A DNA stretch of 37,170 nucleotides from Mycolicibacter arupensis (GCF_002086515.1 NZ_MVHH01000040.1:1-37170), one strand, 5' to 3'; counted from the first letter of the stretch, positions 27,910 to 36,038 are shown. Notes: generated from the sequence alone by a model not told the origin. Program-made: numbers and translations.

Positions 27910-28692
27910 ATGACCGGATTGCTGACAGGCAAAGTCGCGGTGATCAGCGGGGTCGGGCCGGGGCTCGGCAGCACGCTGGCGAACAGGTTCGCGGCCGAAG
28001 GCGCCGATCTGGTGCTGGCGGCTCGTAGCGCGGATCGCCTTGAGGAGGTGGCGAAGCAAGTCAGGGCCGCCGGTAGGCGGGCGCTGGTGGTGCCGGCCGA
28101 CATCACCGACGACGAGCAGGTCGCACGCTTGGTGGAGGCGGCCACGGCCGAGTTCGACCACATCGACGTGTTGATCAACAACGCCTTCCGGGTGCCGTCG
28201 ATGAAGCCGCTTGCGCAGACCTCGTTTCAGCACATCCGCGATGCGATCGAGCTCAGCGGGCTCGGCGCGCTGCGCCTGACGCAGGGCTTCACGCCCGCGC
28301 TGGCCGCCGCCAACGGCGCCATCGTCAATCTGAACTCGATGGTGATCCGGCATTCCCAGCCCAAGTACGGCGCCTACAAGATGGCCAAAGCCGCGCTGCT
28401 GGCGATGTCACAGTCTTTGGCCTCCGAGTTGGGCGAGCAGGGGATCCGAGTCAACTCGGTTGCACCCGGGTACATCTGGGGTGACACCCTGCAGAGCTAT
28501 TTCACTCACCAGGCCGGCAAGTACGGCACCACCGTCGACCAGATCTATGCCGCCACCGCGGCCAACTCCGACCTGAAGCGCCTGCCCACCGAGGACGAGG
28601 TGGCTTCCGCTGTGCTGTTCTTGGCCAGTGACCTGGCCAGTGGGATCAGCGGACAGGTTCTCGACGTCAACTGCGGGGAGTACCACAACTGA
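27910..28692 (+). CDS. Short-chain dehydrogenase/reductase, Rv3530c-like
   Basis: 260 residues. Rossmann motif GVGPGLGS near residue 14, VLINNAFR, and the catalytic triad Ser143-Tyr156-Lys160 with canonical spacing (NLNSMV ... AYKMAKAAL). The C-terminal SGISGQVLDVNCGEYH is standard for the family. An NAD(P)-dependent oxidoreductase, most likely acting on a hydroxyl or keto group of a steroid or acyl-CoA; the substrate is unknown. Starts two bases after the preceding stop and overlaps the next gene by one base (TGATG). Confidence 0.9.
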   Translation: MTGLLTGKVAVISGVGPGLGSTLANRFAAEGADLVLAARSADRLEEVAKQVRAAGRRALVVPADITDDEQVARLVEAATAEFDHIDVLINNAFRVPSMKPLAQTSFQHIRDAIELSGLGALRLTQGFTPALAAANGAIVNLNSMVIRHSQPKYGAYKMAKAALLAMSQSLASELGEQGIRVNSVAPGYIWGDTLQSYFTHQAGKYGTTVDQIYAATAANSDLKRLPTEDEVASAVLFLASDLASGISGQVLDVNCGEYHN

Positions 28693-29837
28693 TGACCGCT
28701 CGTACCAATGTCGGCACCGTCGACGATCTGCACGCCTCAGCCACCAAGATGGTGGGTCTGGACGACTTCGGCCCCGACGACGATAACTACCGCGAAGCGC
28801 TCGGGATCTTGCTGGAGTCCTATCGCACCGAGGCTGACCTGACCGAGCTGGGCAGCAAGATGAATCGTTTCTTCTTGCGCGCTGCCCTGGTTGCCCGGTT
28901 GCTGTCGCAGGCCGGCTGGAATGCCAACCCCCAGTACGTCGACGTCGCCATCGAGCGGCCGATCTTCGTCACCGGGTTGCCCCGCACCGGAACCACTGCG
29001 CTGCATCGCTTGTTGGGTGCCGACCCGGGTCACCAGGGCTTGGAGATGTGGCTGGCGGACTTCCCGCAGCCGCGGCCGCCGCGCGACACCTGGGACACCA
29101 ACCCGGTGTATCGGGAGATGGCGGCCCAGTTCGCCCGGCACCACGACGAGAACCCGGACTACACCGGACTGCACTTCATGACCGCCGATGGCCTCGAGGA
29201 GTGCTGGCAGTTGCTGCGGCAGTCCCTGCACTCGGTGTCCTATGAGACGCTGGCGCACCTGCCGACCTACTCGCGCTGGCTTTCCGAACAGGACTGGACT
29301 CCGGTCTACCAACGGCACCGCCGCAATCTGCAGCTGATCGGTCTCAACGATCCGGACAAGCGGTGGGTGCTCAAGAACCCCAGTCACCTGTTCGCGCTGG
29401 ATGCGATCATGGCGGTCTACCCCGATGCACTCTTTGTGCAGTGCCACCGGCCGGCCGAGACCATCATGGCGTCGATGTGCTCCCTGGCGCGGCACACCAC
29501 CGAAGGCCACTCCAACACCTTCGTGGGCGCGCGGATCGGTGCCGACGAGATGGAGACCTGGGCTCGGGGTCTGGAACTGTTCAACAGCCAACGCGCCAAA
29601 TACGATCAGGCGCAGTTCTGCGACATCGACTACAAGGACTTCGTCGCCGACCCGCTGGCCACCGCTGCGAGCATCTACGAACGATTCGGCCTGTCGCTGT
29701 CCGATGAAGCTCGCCAGGCCATGGCCGACGACTACGCCGCGAGCAAGACCGGTCCGCGGGCTCCCAAGCATGAGTACTCGTTGGCCGACTATGGCCTGAC
29801 TGCCGAACAGGTGCGGGAGCGCTTCGCCGGGCTGTGA
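28692..29837 (+). CDS. Sulfotransferase family protein, Rv3529c-like
   Basis: 381 residues. The PAPS-binding P-loop IFVTGLPRTGTTALHRLL is near residues 91-108, and LKNPSHLFALDAIMAVYPDALFVQCHRP resembles the 3'-phosphate-binding region with conserved Arg/Ser context. The family transfers sulfate from PAPS to hydroxyls. In M. tuberculosis the ortholog lies in the same place; the acceptor is unknown, and a steroid or lipid hydroxyl is plausible. Last gene of the Rv3531c-3530c-3529c operon, followed by a palindrome. Confidence 0.88.
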   Translation: MTARTNVGTVDDLHASATKMVGLDDFGPDDDNYREALGILLESYRTEADLTELGSKMNRFFLRAALVARLLSQAGWNANPQYVDVAIERPIFVTGLPRTGTTALHRLLGADPGHQGLEMWLADFPQPRPPRDTWDTNPVYREMAAQFARHHDENPDYTGLHFMTADGLEECWQLLRQSLHSVSYETLAHLPTYSRWLSEQDWTPVYQRHRRNLQLIGLNDPDKRWVLKNPSHLFALDAIMAVYPDALFVQCHRPAETIMASMCSLARHTTEGHSNTFVGARIGADEMETWARGLELFNSQRAKYDQAQFCDIDYKDFVADPLATAASIYERFGLSLSDEARQAMADDYAASKTGPRAPKHEYSLADYGLTAEQVRERFAGL

Positions 29838-29863
29838 GCCGGTGAATCCGGCCGGGCACTCAT

Positions 29864-29919
29864 CGAGTGTGCGGTTTGGTCGGTCAAAGACGCGATCTGC
29901 CAACCAAACCGCACTCTCG
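29864..29919. repeat. Intergenic palindrome (copy 3), likely terminator
   Basis: GTGCGGTTTGGT at 29869-29880 pairs with 29903-29914 (12 bp perfect). An extra CGAG/CTCG pair lies outside one mismatch, and the loop is 22 bases. It is followed by TCGGCGG, the same edge as the palindromes at 10724 and 11691, though the core differs. It lies between the convergent sulfotransferase and Rv3527-like genes. Confidence 0.75.
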
Positions 29920-29933
29920 GCGGAGAGAACGAG

Positions 29934-30410
29934 CTAGTCGATGCCGTCACCGGGCGGAGGAGCGCTGGAGCGCTCCTCCAGATGTCCCTCGGCGACCGCG
30001 TGCGTGATGCTCTTGGACAGCCGTGGGCAGCCGCGGCTTCGGCTGCTGGTGTGGCCGGCCTCGCGTTCGGCCGCGAAGAACGCGCACCGCTTCACCGCCG
30101 CCGAATTCCACTGCACCGACGTGTATCCGGGACCCAGCTTCTTGACCTCGACGGTCGCGGTGCAGTGCCGGCATTCCACCGGCATCAGACCCGAATGCAG
30201 GTAGCGGTCGGTATCCCGTTCGGTCGCAGCACGAATCGCGTCGAGCTGCTCTGGGCGATCCGGGAACAGCGGGTGCCGTGAGTAACGGGTATCGGGGCCC
30301 GATTCGTCGTCGTCGGACCCGTGGCCGTGTTCGTGGTGGTCGTCGTGGCCACCGGAGAACATCAGCATGGACCGGGCCAGCTCGCCGGCGTCGGGAACCT
30401 CGCGGGCCAT
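29934..30410 (-). CDS. Small Cys/His-rich protein downstream of kshA, Rv3527-like
   Basis: 158 residues. Starts MAREVPDAGELARSMLMFSGG, then a His/Asp-rich stretch (HDDHHEHGHGSDDD, residues 22-35). A possible metal-binding set of cysteines follows: Cys80 and Cys83 (ECRHC), Cys109 and Cys128. The M. tuberculosis gene after kshA (Rv3527) is of similar size. Function is unknown; the Cys set could bind zinc or an Fe-S cluster, which would fit a helper of the Rieske oxygenase. Ten bases separate it from the kshA stop, so it is co-transcribed. The alternative, a generic zinc-ribbon protein, cannot be excluded. Confidence 0.75.
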   Translation of the reverse strand: MAREVPDAGELARSMLMFSGGHDDHHEHGHGSDDDESGPDTRYSRHPLFPDRPEQLDAIRAATERDTDRYLHSGLMPVECRHCTATVEVKKLGPGYTSVQWNSAAVKRCAFFAAEREAGHTSSRSRGCPRLSKSITHAVAEGHLEERSSAPPPGDGID

Positions 30411-30420
30411 GGGGTCAGAC

Positions 30421-31584
30421 CTACTCCGCGTTGACGGTTTCTGAAGCCTTGGCTTCCTCTTCCTGCACGCGCAGATTCTCGGCGACCTCGGCGTTCCACT
30501 TCTCGTTGGCGACCGTGGCGTCGATCTCGATCTCGTAGCGGTCGGTCATCTCCGCGGTCACATCGGCAGCGTCGACGTAGAACTGGGAGTACCACCGGCG
30601 CAGCTGGTAGACCGCCCCGTCCTCTTCGACCAGCAGGGGGTTCTCGATCCGGCTCTTGTGGGTCCAGATCTCGACATCCTGCAGGAAGCCCTTGCTGACG
30701 CCGTCGGTCATGGCGTCGGCGATCTTCTCCGTGGTGGCGTCGTCCAGGCCCTTGGGCTTCTGCACGATGACGCCCCACATCAGCCGGAACTGGTCTTGGC
30801 TGATCGGGTAGTGGCAGTTGATCAGGATGGACTCGGCTTTGAACCCGCCATAGGTGTTGTGCAGCCAGTTGATCATGAACGACGGACCGAAGTACGAGGC
30901 CTCGGAGTCCAATTCCGAACCGCCGTAGCTGGTGCCCAGGCCCGGGACGTCGGAACGCCCGACATTGTGCAGGTACTGCGAGGCGATGTGGCCCTCGAAG
31001 ACGTTCTTGAACGACGTGGGCAGGCCGTAGTGGATGTAGAAGAAGTGCGCGAAATCGGTGACGTTGTCGATGATGTCGCGGCAGTTGGAGTCGATCACCA
31101 TGGAGTTCCAGCGCCAGTCGGTCCACTCGCCGCTGGACCACTCGGGGATCTCCGGGATCCGCACCTCGTCCGGTGGCGGGTTGCCCTCGGGGTCGTTGTA
31201 CATGAACAGCAGGCCGCCGCGAACGTCGGTCGGGAAGGACTGGGTGCGCGCCACCCGCGGAGTGCGCTTGGAGTAGGGCACCAGCTTGCAGCGGCCGTCG
31301 CCGCCCCAGCGCCAGTCGTGGAACGGGCAGGCGACCTCGTCGCCCTTGACCTCGCCCCGGCTCAGGTCGCCGCCCATGTGGCGGCAGTAGGCGTCGAGCA
31401 CGTGCAGTTCGCCCTGGGAGTCGGCGAAGACCACGAGCTTGGCACCGAAGGCATGGATGGAATGTGGCTTGCCGTCCTGGAAGTCCTTCACCGGGCCCAG
31501 GCAGTGCCAGCCACGCGCGTAGCGGTCCGGCAGTGTTCCGGTATCGATGTGGCGGACGCCGACCTCGGCGTTGTCAGTGCTCAC
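30421..31584 (-). CDS. kshA: 3-ketosteroid 9-alpha-hydroxylase, oxygenase subunit
   Basis: 387 residues from GTG 31584. The Rieske [2Fe-2S] ligands Cys67, His69, Cys86 and His89 sit in YCRHMGGDL and ACPFHDWRW, at the same numbers as in M. tuberculosis KshA. The mononuclear iron site is in NVTDFAHFFYIHYG. KshA with reductase KshB hydroxylates C9 of androstadienedione-type steroids, which together with KstD opens ring B. KshB is not in the window. A KstR operator lies 29 bp upstream (31613-31626). Confidence 0.96.
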   Translation of the reverse strand: MSTDNAEVGVRHIDTGTLPDRYARGWHCLGPVKDFQDGKPHSIHAFGAKLVVFADSQGELHVLDAYCRHMGGDLSRGEVKGDEVACPFHDWRWGGDGRCKLVPYSKRTPRVARTQSFPTDVRGGLLFMYNDPEGNPPPDEVRIPEIPEWSSGEWTDWRWNSMVIDSNCRDIIDNVTDFAHFFYIHYGLPTSFKNVFEGHIASQYLHNVGRSDVPGLGTSYGGSELDSEASYFGPSFMINWLHNTYGGFKAESILINCHYPISQDQFRLMWGVIVQKPKGLDDATTEKIADAMTDGVSKGFLQDVEIWTHKSRIENPLLVEEDGAVYQLRRWYSQFYVDAADVTAEMTDRYEIEIDATVANEKWNAEVAENLRVQEEEAKASETVNAE

Positions 31585-31612
31585 CTGTTGCCTCCAACCC
31601 TCTGCTTCTAAC

Positions 31613-31626
31613 TAGAACACGTTACA
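31613..31626. promoter_or_regulatory. KstR-type operator between kshA and the gamma-CA gene
   Basis: TAGAACACGTTACA matches TnnAACnnGTTnnA. It lies 28 bp before kshA and about 60 bp before the divergent carbonic anhydrase-like gene, so both are candidates for KstR control. Confidence 0.87.
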
Positions 31627-31685
31627 GTTTTGACACGTGTTTGCGCAATAAACCCTGCTGGTTCGGGGTCTTTGGTCCCTGGTAT

Positions 31686-32228
31686 ATGTGGACGATGCAG
31701 TTGTTCTCCTTCAATGGTCGGTCACCCAAGATCGACCCCACCGCGTTCGTCGCACCCACCGCCACGCTGATCGGTGACGTCACCATCGAAGCGGGGGCCT
31801 CGGTGTGGTTCGGCGCGATACTGCGCGGCGACGACGCGCCGATCGTGGTGCGTGAGGGTGCCAATGTGCAGGACGGCTCGGTGTTGCACGTGCCGCCGGG
31901 CGTTCCGGTCGACATCGGCCCGGGCGCGACGATCGCGCACATGTGCCTCATCCACGGCGCCAACATCGGTTCCGAGGCGTTGATCGGCAATCACTCGACC
32001 GTGCTCGACGGCGCGGTGATCGGCGCTCGCAGCCTGATTGCGGCCGGCTCGACGGTGCTCGCCGGGACCAGGATCCCGGACGGGGTGCTGGTGACCGGCG
32101 CGCCTGCCGTGGTCAAGGGCCCGATCGCCGGAACCGGTGCCGAGGTGTGGATCAACGCCAATCCGCCCTACTACCGCGACCTCGCGAAGCGGTATCGCGA
32201 AGGGATGGAGCCGGTCGCCGAGCAGTGA
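31686..32228 (+). CDS. Gamma-carbonic anhydrase-like hexapeptide-repeat protein, Rv3525c-like
   Basis: 180 residues from ATG 31686 (MWTMQLFSFNGRSPKI); ATG 31695 would also work, and neither has a clear SD. Left-handed beta-helix hexapeptide repeats run from about residue 15 to 150. His68, His85 and His90 have the 17- and 5-residue spacing of the zinc ligands in gamma-carbonic anhydrase/PaaY-type proteins. The family includes carbonic anhydrases and the thioesterase PaaY of phenylacetate degradation, so either a hydration or a CoA-thioester housekeeping role is possible. Divergent from kshA with a shared KstR site. Confidence 0.87.
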   Translation: MWTMQLFSFNGRSPKIDPTAFVAPTATLIGDVTIEAGASVWFGAILRGDDAPIVVREGANVQDGSVLHVPPGVPVDIGPGATIAHMCLIHGANIGSEALIGNHSTVLDGAVIGARSLIAAGSTVLAGTRIPDGVLVTGAPAVVKGPIAGTGAEVWINANPPYYRDLAKRYREGMEPVAEQ

Positions 32229-32262
32229 CCGGTCCGGCGGTGCAGCGCCTAGATCGTGCTGC

Positions 32263-32673
32263 CTAGATCTTGCGTGCCGTCTTGGCCGCGCGGTCCAGCT
32301 CCCAGTAGGCGCGCAGCGCGACCAGTTCACCCTTGTCGTTGGCTCGGTAGGTGAACACACCCTCGGTGACGATCTGGTGGCCGCCCAGCGTGATGGTGAT
32401 GTTGCCGGTGTTGGCTTCCTCGTCGCCGCATTGGAACGTGTCGGAGAAGTTGAACTCGATCTTGTCGGTGCTCGCGATGGCCTTGTCCCAGAACGCCGAG
32501 ATCTCGTCGCGGCCGCGGTGGCCCTTGCCCTCGGGGTCGAAATGCGACGGACCGATGGGGTCCTGAACGATCGCGTCGTCGGCGAAGTTGGCCAGCCAGG
32601 CTTCCTTGTCGCGGGCAGCTACCGCGTCACGGGAGCGCTTGCCCGCAAGGTGGGCGGGGTGATCTGCGTTCAT
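32263..32673 (-). CDS. Ketosteroid isomerase-like NTF2-fold protein
   Basis: 136 residues. ANFADDAIVQDPIGPS closely matches the catalytic-base segment of bacterial delta-5-3-ketosteroid isomerase (FADDATVEDPVGS), so the base Asp is kept. The oxyanion-hole Tyr14 of that enzyme aligns with Ser14 here, and the Asp99 position does not align with Asp (a Glu is one residue away). It may therefore be a binding protein, a variant isomerase or an enoyl-CoA-related enzyme. It lies 69 bases downstream of ltp3, on the same strand, in the sterol side-chain operon. M. tuberculosis has no such gene that I recall at this point. Confidence 0.78.
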   Translation of the reverse strand: MNADHPAHLAGKRSRDAVAARDKEAWLANFADDAIVQDPIGPSHFDPEGKGHRGRDEISAFWDKAIASTDKIEFNFSDTFQCGDEEANTGNITITLGGHQIVTEGVFTYRANDKGELVALRAYWELDRAAKTARKI

Positions 32674-32742
32674 GCGGGTGTCCTCCTCAGTTGGCGGGCT
32701 TGATGCGACGGTCCAGCTTCGGCTCTCCTTCGTCGAGCCTCG

Positions 32743-33915
32743 CTAACCGCCGGGCTTGTCGGCGCCGACAACCCACATCGAGTAGTACTGCGAGCCGCCG
32801 CCGTAGGCGTGGCCAAGGGCCTTGCGGGCATTCGGAACCTGGTGGTCACCGGCCTTGCCCATCACCTGGATCGCCGACTCGGCGAAGCGGATCATGCCCG
32901 AGGCACCGATCGGGTTGGACGACAACACGCCTCCGGAGGCATTGAACGGGATCTTGCCGTCGATCGCGGTCTCGCCGGCCTCGGTGAGCTTCCAGCCCTC
33001 ACCTTCGGGAGCGAACCCGAGATTCTCCAGCCACATCGGTTCGAACCAGGAGAACGGCACATACACCTCGGCGCAGTCGATCTCGTCGATCGGGCTGGTG
33101 ATACCGGCTTCCTTCCACAGGGCCGCCGCAGCGTCTCGGCCGGCCTGCGGGTTGACCTGATCACGACCGGAGTAGGCCAGTGGCTCGGTGCGCAGGGCGG
33201 TGGCGTGGATCCAGGCCACCGGATGCCCCTCGGCGATCCGCGCGTCAGCGATCTCCTCGTTGCCGATCACCATGGCGGCGGCACCGTCGGAGGACGGGCA
33301 GGTCTCATCGAATCGGATGGGATCCCACAGCATCTGGGAGGCCATCACCTTCTCGAGCGTGATGTCCGGTTGATGCAGATGCGCCAGCGGATTGCGGGCT
33401 CCGTTGAGCCGGTCCTTGACCGCGACCATCGCTCCGATATGCGTCGGCGCGCCGGAGCGACGGATGTAGGCGCGTACGTGCGGGGCGAAGTAGCCACCGG
33501 CGCCGGCTCCCACCGGCTTGGTGAACGGCACCGGAATGCTCAGCGCCCACATGGCGTTGGACTCCGACTGCTTCTCCCAGGCCATGGTCAGCACCCGCCG
33601 GAACTTGCCGGACTTCACCAGGCTGGCGGCCACGACCGCGGTCGAGCCGCCCACTGAGCCCGCGGTGTGCACCCGGATCAGCGGCTTGCCGGTGGCGCCC
33701 ACGGCGTCGGCCATGAACAGCTCGGGCATCATGACGCCCTCGAAGAAGTCCGGAGCTTTACCGACCACCACTGCGTCGATGTCGTCGAACGTCGAGCCCG
33801 AATCGGCCAGCGCGCGATCGATGGCCTCGCGCACCAGGCCGTTCATCGACACGTCCTGGCGCTTGGCGACGTACTTGGTCTGCCCGGTGCCCAGCACCGC
33901 AGCGAGCTGGCCCAT
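32743..33915 (-). CDS. ltp3: Thiolase-fold steroid aldolase/lipid-transfer protein Ltp3
   Basis: 390 residues (M. tuberculosis Rv3523 about 394). Thiolase-superfamily features: VHTAGSVGGSTAVVAASLV, CPSSDGAAAMVIG, NPSG-like FNASGGVLSSNPIGASG and a C-terminal GHAYGGGSQYYSMWV. Ltp3 and Ltp4 of Rhodococcus are reported aldol-lyases for C24-branched sterol side chains. By analogy with Ltp2 they work with DUF35 partners. ATG 33915 shares one base with the ltp4 stop (TGATG), implying a coupled heteromer. Confidence 0.9.
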   Translation of the reverse strand: MGQLAAVLGTGQTKYVAKRQDVSMNGLVREAIDRALADSGSTFDDIDAVVVGKAPDFFEGVMMPELFMADAVGATGKPLIRVHTAGSVGGSTAVVAASLVKSGKFRRVLTMAWEKQSESNAMWALSIPVPFTKPVGAGAGGYFAPHVRAYIRRSGAPTHIGAMVAVKDRLNGARNPLAHLHQPDITLEKVMASQMLWDPIRFDETCPSSDGAAAMVIGNEEIADARIAEGHPVAWIHATALRTEPLAYSGRDQVNPQAGRDAAAALWKEAGITSPIDEIDCAEVYVPFSWFEPMWLENLGFAPEGEGWKLTEAGETAIDGKIPFNASGGVLSSNPIGASGMIRFAESAIQVMGKAGDHQVPNARKALGHAYGGGSQYYSMWVVGADKPGG

Positions 33916-34979
33916 CAGTTGCGTCCTTCCATCACCGCGACCAGGTTCTGCTGCAGCGCAGGTCCGCTGGTGGCGTGGGCCAGTACTCGGCCCGCCGAAC
34001 CATTGAAGATGTGTTGTGCGGCAAAGCCGATGCGCTCCAGTCCCGCGACGAACATCGGATTGGCCGCCAGGGCGCCGCCGGAGGGGTTCACCTTCGTCTT
34101 CGACGGCAACTGCATGGCTTCGGTCAAAATCAGGTGCTGATGGGTGAACGGCGCGTGGATCTCAGCGACGTCCACCGCCGGCATGTCGTCGCCGGTCGCC
34201 GCGCGAGTCGAGACGGAGGTCGACGGGGAGCGAGTCAGGTCCCGGCTGCCCAGCACCGGAGACTCGATGCGGTGCTCGAATCCGGTGATCCAGGCCGGGT
34301 TTTCGCACAGTTCACGAGCCCTGTCGCCGGCGGCCAGAACGATCGCGGCCGCGCCGTCGGTGATGGGTGCGATGTCGTGCCGGCGCAGGGGGTCGGCGAA
34401 GAACGGGCGTGCCAGCAGCTCGTCGAGGTCGGTCGAGGACTCCACCGAGTCCACCCGGTCTGAGGCGGCGAATGAATCCATTGCCACCCGGGCCATCTGC
34501 TCGCGGGTCCACTGACCGCTGTCCAGTCCGAGCCGGGCCTGCAGCGCGGCGATCGAGACCGCGTCCGGCCACAGCGGCGCGACGGTGTACGGATCGGTCT
34601 GCAGCGCCAGGATGCGGCGCAGTTGGCCGGCCGAGGACTTGCCGAAACCGTAGGCCAGGGCGGTGTCGACCTCGCCGGTCAGCACCTTGATGTAGGCCTC
34701 ATACAGCGCCCACGCGCCGTCCATCTCCACGTGCGACTCGTTGATGGGCGGGACTGCGCCGATCGAGTCGATCGCTGAGATGAAGGAGAATGCGCGTCCG
34801 GCAAGGTAATCCGACGAACCCGAGCACCAGAAGCCGATGTCGGTCTGGGCGATCCCCAGGTCGGAGTACAACTGCGCGAAACACGGCATCAACATCTCGA
34901 CGCCGTTGGTGGTGCCGTCGGTGCGGCGAACGTGCGGGGCGTGGGCGAAACCCACCACCGCGACATCGCGTTGCGTCAT
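33915..34979 (-). CDS. ltp4: Thiolase-fold steroid aldolase/lipid-transfer protein Ltp4
   Basis: 354 residues from ATG 34979 (MTQRDVAVVGFAHAPHVRR), the length of M. tuberculosis Rv3522. Shows the thiolase-like core (FWCSGSSDYLAG, PITDGAAAIVLAAGDRA, KVNPSGGALAANPMFVAGLERI). Paired with Ltp3 as probable side-chain aldolase for C24-branched sterols. Starts eight bases after the DUF35 gene and overlaps ltp3 by one base, so three proteins are made in a row: DUF35, Ltp4 and Ltp3. Confidence 0.9.
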   Translation of the reverse strand: MTQRDVAVVGFAHAPHVRRTDGTTNGVEMLMPCFAQLYSDLGIAQTDIGFWCSGSSDYLAGRAFSFISAIDSIGAVPPINESHVEMDGAWALYEAYIKVLTGEVDTALAYGFGKSSAGQLRRILALQTDPYTVAPLWPDAVSIAALQARLGLDSGQWTREQMARVAMDSFAASDRVDSVESSTDLDELLARPFFADPLRRHDIAPITDGAAAIVLAAGDRARELCENPAWITGFEHRIESPVLGSRDLTRSPSTSVSTRAATGDDMPAVDVAEIHAPFTHQHLILTEAMQLPSKTKVNPSGGALAANPMFVAGLERIGFAAQHIFNGSAGRVLAHATSGPALQQNLVAVMEGRN

Positions 34980-34987
34980 GCTGCCCC

Positions 34988-35980
34988 TCACAGGTGGTGC
35001 TTGTAGGTGTCGTAGTCGGCGTCCGGTTCGCCGGTGGGCCGGAAGTATTCGATGTTGTCGATGCCCAGGCCCCACTCCTCGCGGGGCTTCCACACCGCCG
35101 CCACGCGCATGCCCATGCGCACCTCGTGAGCGTCGATGTCGGACACCAAGTGCAGGAACGGAATGTCGGCACCGTCGAGCAGCACGTAGGCGGCCACATA
35201 CGGCGGCTTGATGCGCTGCCCTGCGAACGGGATGTTGATGATCGCGAACGTCGTCACCGTGCCGGTGTCGGGCAACTCGACGAAGTTGTCCAGCGGCAGG
35301 CCGGTGGCCGGGTCGGCCTCCTTGGGCGGGAAGTACAGCTTGCCCTCGGTGCCGGTGCGGGCCCCCAGCAGTTTGCCCTCCTGCAAGGCGCGCAGATACG
35401 CGCTTTCGGGCAGTGATGCGGTGTGCTGGATCTCCAGGCTGGACGGGACGACCACCATGGTCACCGGGTCGCGCTCGTCGGGGACATCGGCTACCGGCTC
35501 GGCCTCGTCACCGATCGCGAAGTAGGCGATGTCGGTGATCGCGCCGACGGTCTCCTCTGCCCAGTGCGCGTGCACCCGGGTACCGGCGCTGATGGCCTTG
35601 GGGTTCTCGGCGGCCACGGCGTGCAGCAGCGGCACGTCGGCGCCGTCGAGCTTGATCAGCGCCCAGGCGAACGGGCGGTCCAGTGGCTGCCCCTCCAGGG
35701 GCTCCGGCTGCCATGACCACGAGACCACGGTGCCCACACTGGCCACCGGTACGATCTCGGTGAGCTGTTCGTAGCTGACCGGGTCGTACTCGGCCGGCGG
35801 CACGTACACCCGACCGTCGGATCCCCGGACGCCGACGATGCGGCGCTCGCGCAGAGCGGTGAAGAACGCTCCCAGTACTGGGCCGACTGAACGTGTGTAG
35901 TCGAAGGACAACTTCAGCGGCGCAGAGAGGGGCGGCTCATGCTCATCGATCTGCGCGCGGGTGCTTTGGCTGGCAGTCAC
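34988..35980 (-). CDS. Tandem DUF35 OB-fold protein, Rv3521-like
   Basis: 330 residues from GTG 35980 (VTASQSTRAQ); the longer frame would start in the divergent gene. Two DUF35-like units: about 25-165 (GAFFTALRERRIVGVRGSDGR ... FAWALIKLDGADVPLLHAV) and about 195-320 (LRALQEGKLLGARTGTEGK ... VAAYVLLDGADIPFLHLV). DUF35 proteins are obligate partners of thiolase-fold aldolases such as Ltp2, so this one is likely to serve Ltp3 and Ltp4, which follow at once. No cysteines are visible, so there is no zinc ribbon. A KstR site lies nine bases upstream. Confidence 0.88.
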   Translation of the reverse strand: MTASQSTRAQIDEHEPPLSAPLKLSFDYTRSVGPVLGAFFTALRERRIVGVRGSDGRVYVPPAEYDPVSYEQLTEIVPVASVGTVVSWSWQPEPLEGQPLDRPFAWALIKLDGADVPLLHAVAAENPKAISAGTRVHAHWAEETVGAITDIAYFAIGDEAEPVADVPDERDPVTMVVVPSSLEIQHTASLPESAYLRALQEGKLLGARTGTEGKLYFPPKEADPATGLPLDNFVELPDTGTVTTFAIINIPFAGQRIKPPYVAAYVLLDGADIPFLHLVSDIDAHEVRMGMRVAAVWKPREEWGLGIDNIEYFRPTGEPDADYDTYKHHL

Positions 35981-35989
35981 GGCATCGAG

Positions 35990-36003
35990 TAGAACAGGTT
36001 CTA
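35990..36003. promoter_or_regulatory. KstR-type operator between the DUF35 gene and the LLM gene
   Basis: TAGAACAGGTTCTA is a nearly perfect palindrome matching TnnAACnnGTTnnA. It lies 9 bp before the DUF35-ltp4-ltp3 operon and 35 bp before the divergent Rv3520c-like gene. Confidence 0.88.
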
Positions 36004-36038
36004 ACAATGGTGGCAAGCAGGCGAGCGAGGAGCCAAGG

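Noticed and set aside
32247..32269. Direct repeat GCCTAGATC between the carbonic anhydrase-like gene and the KSI-like gene
   Set aside because: Only 9 bp, no symmetry and no hairpin; could be chance at two adjacent gene ends.
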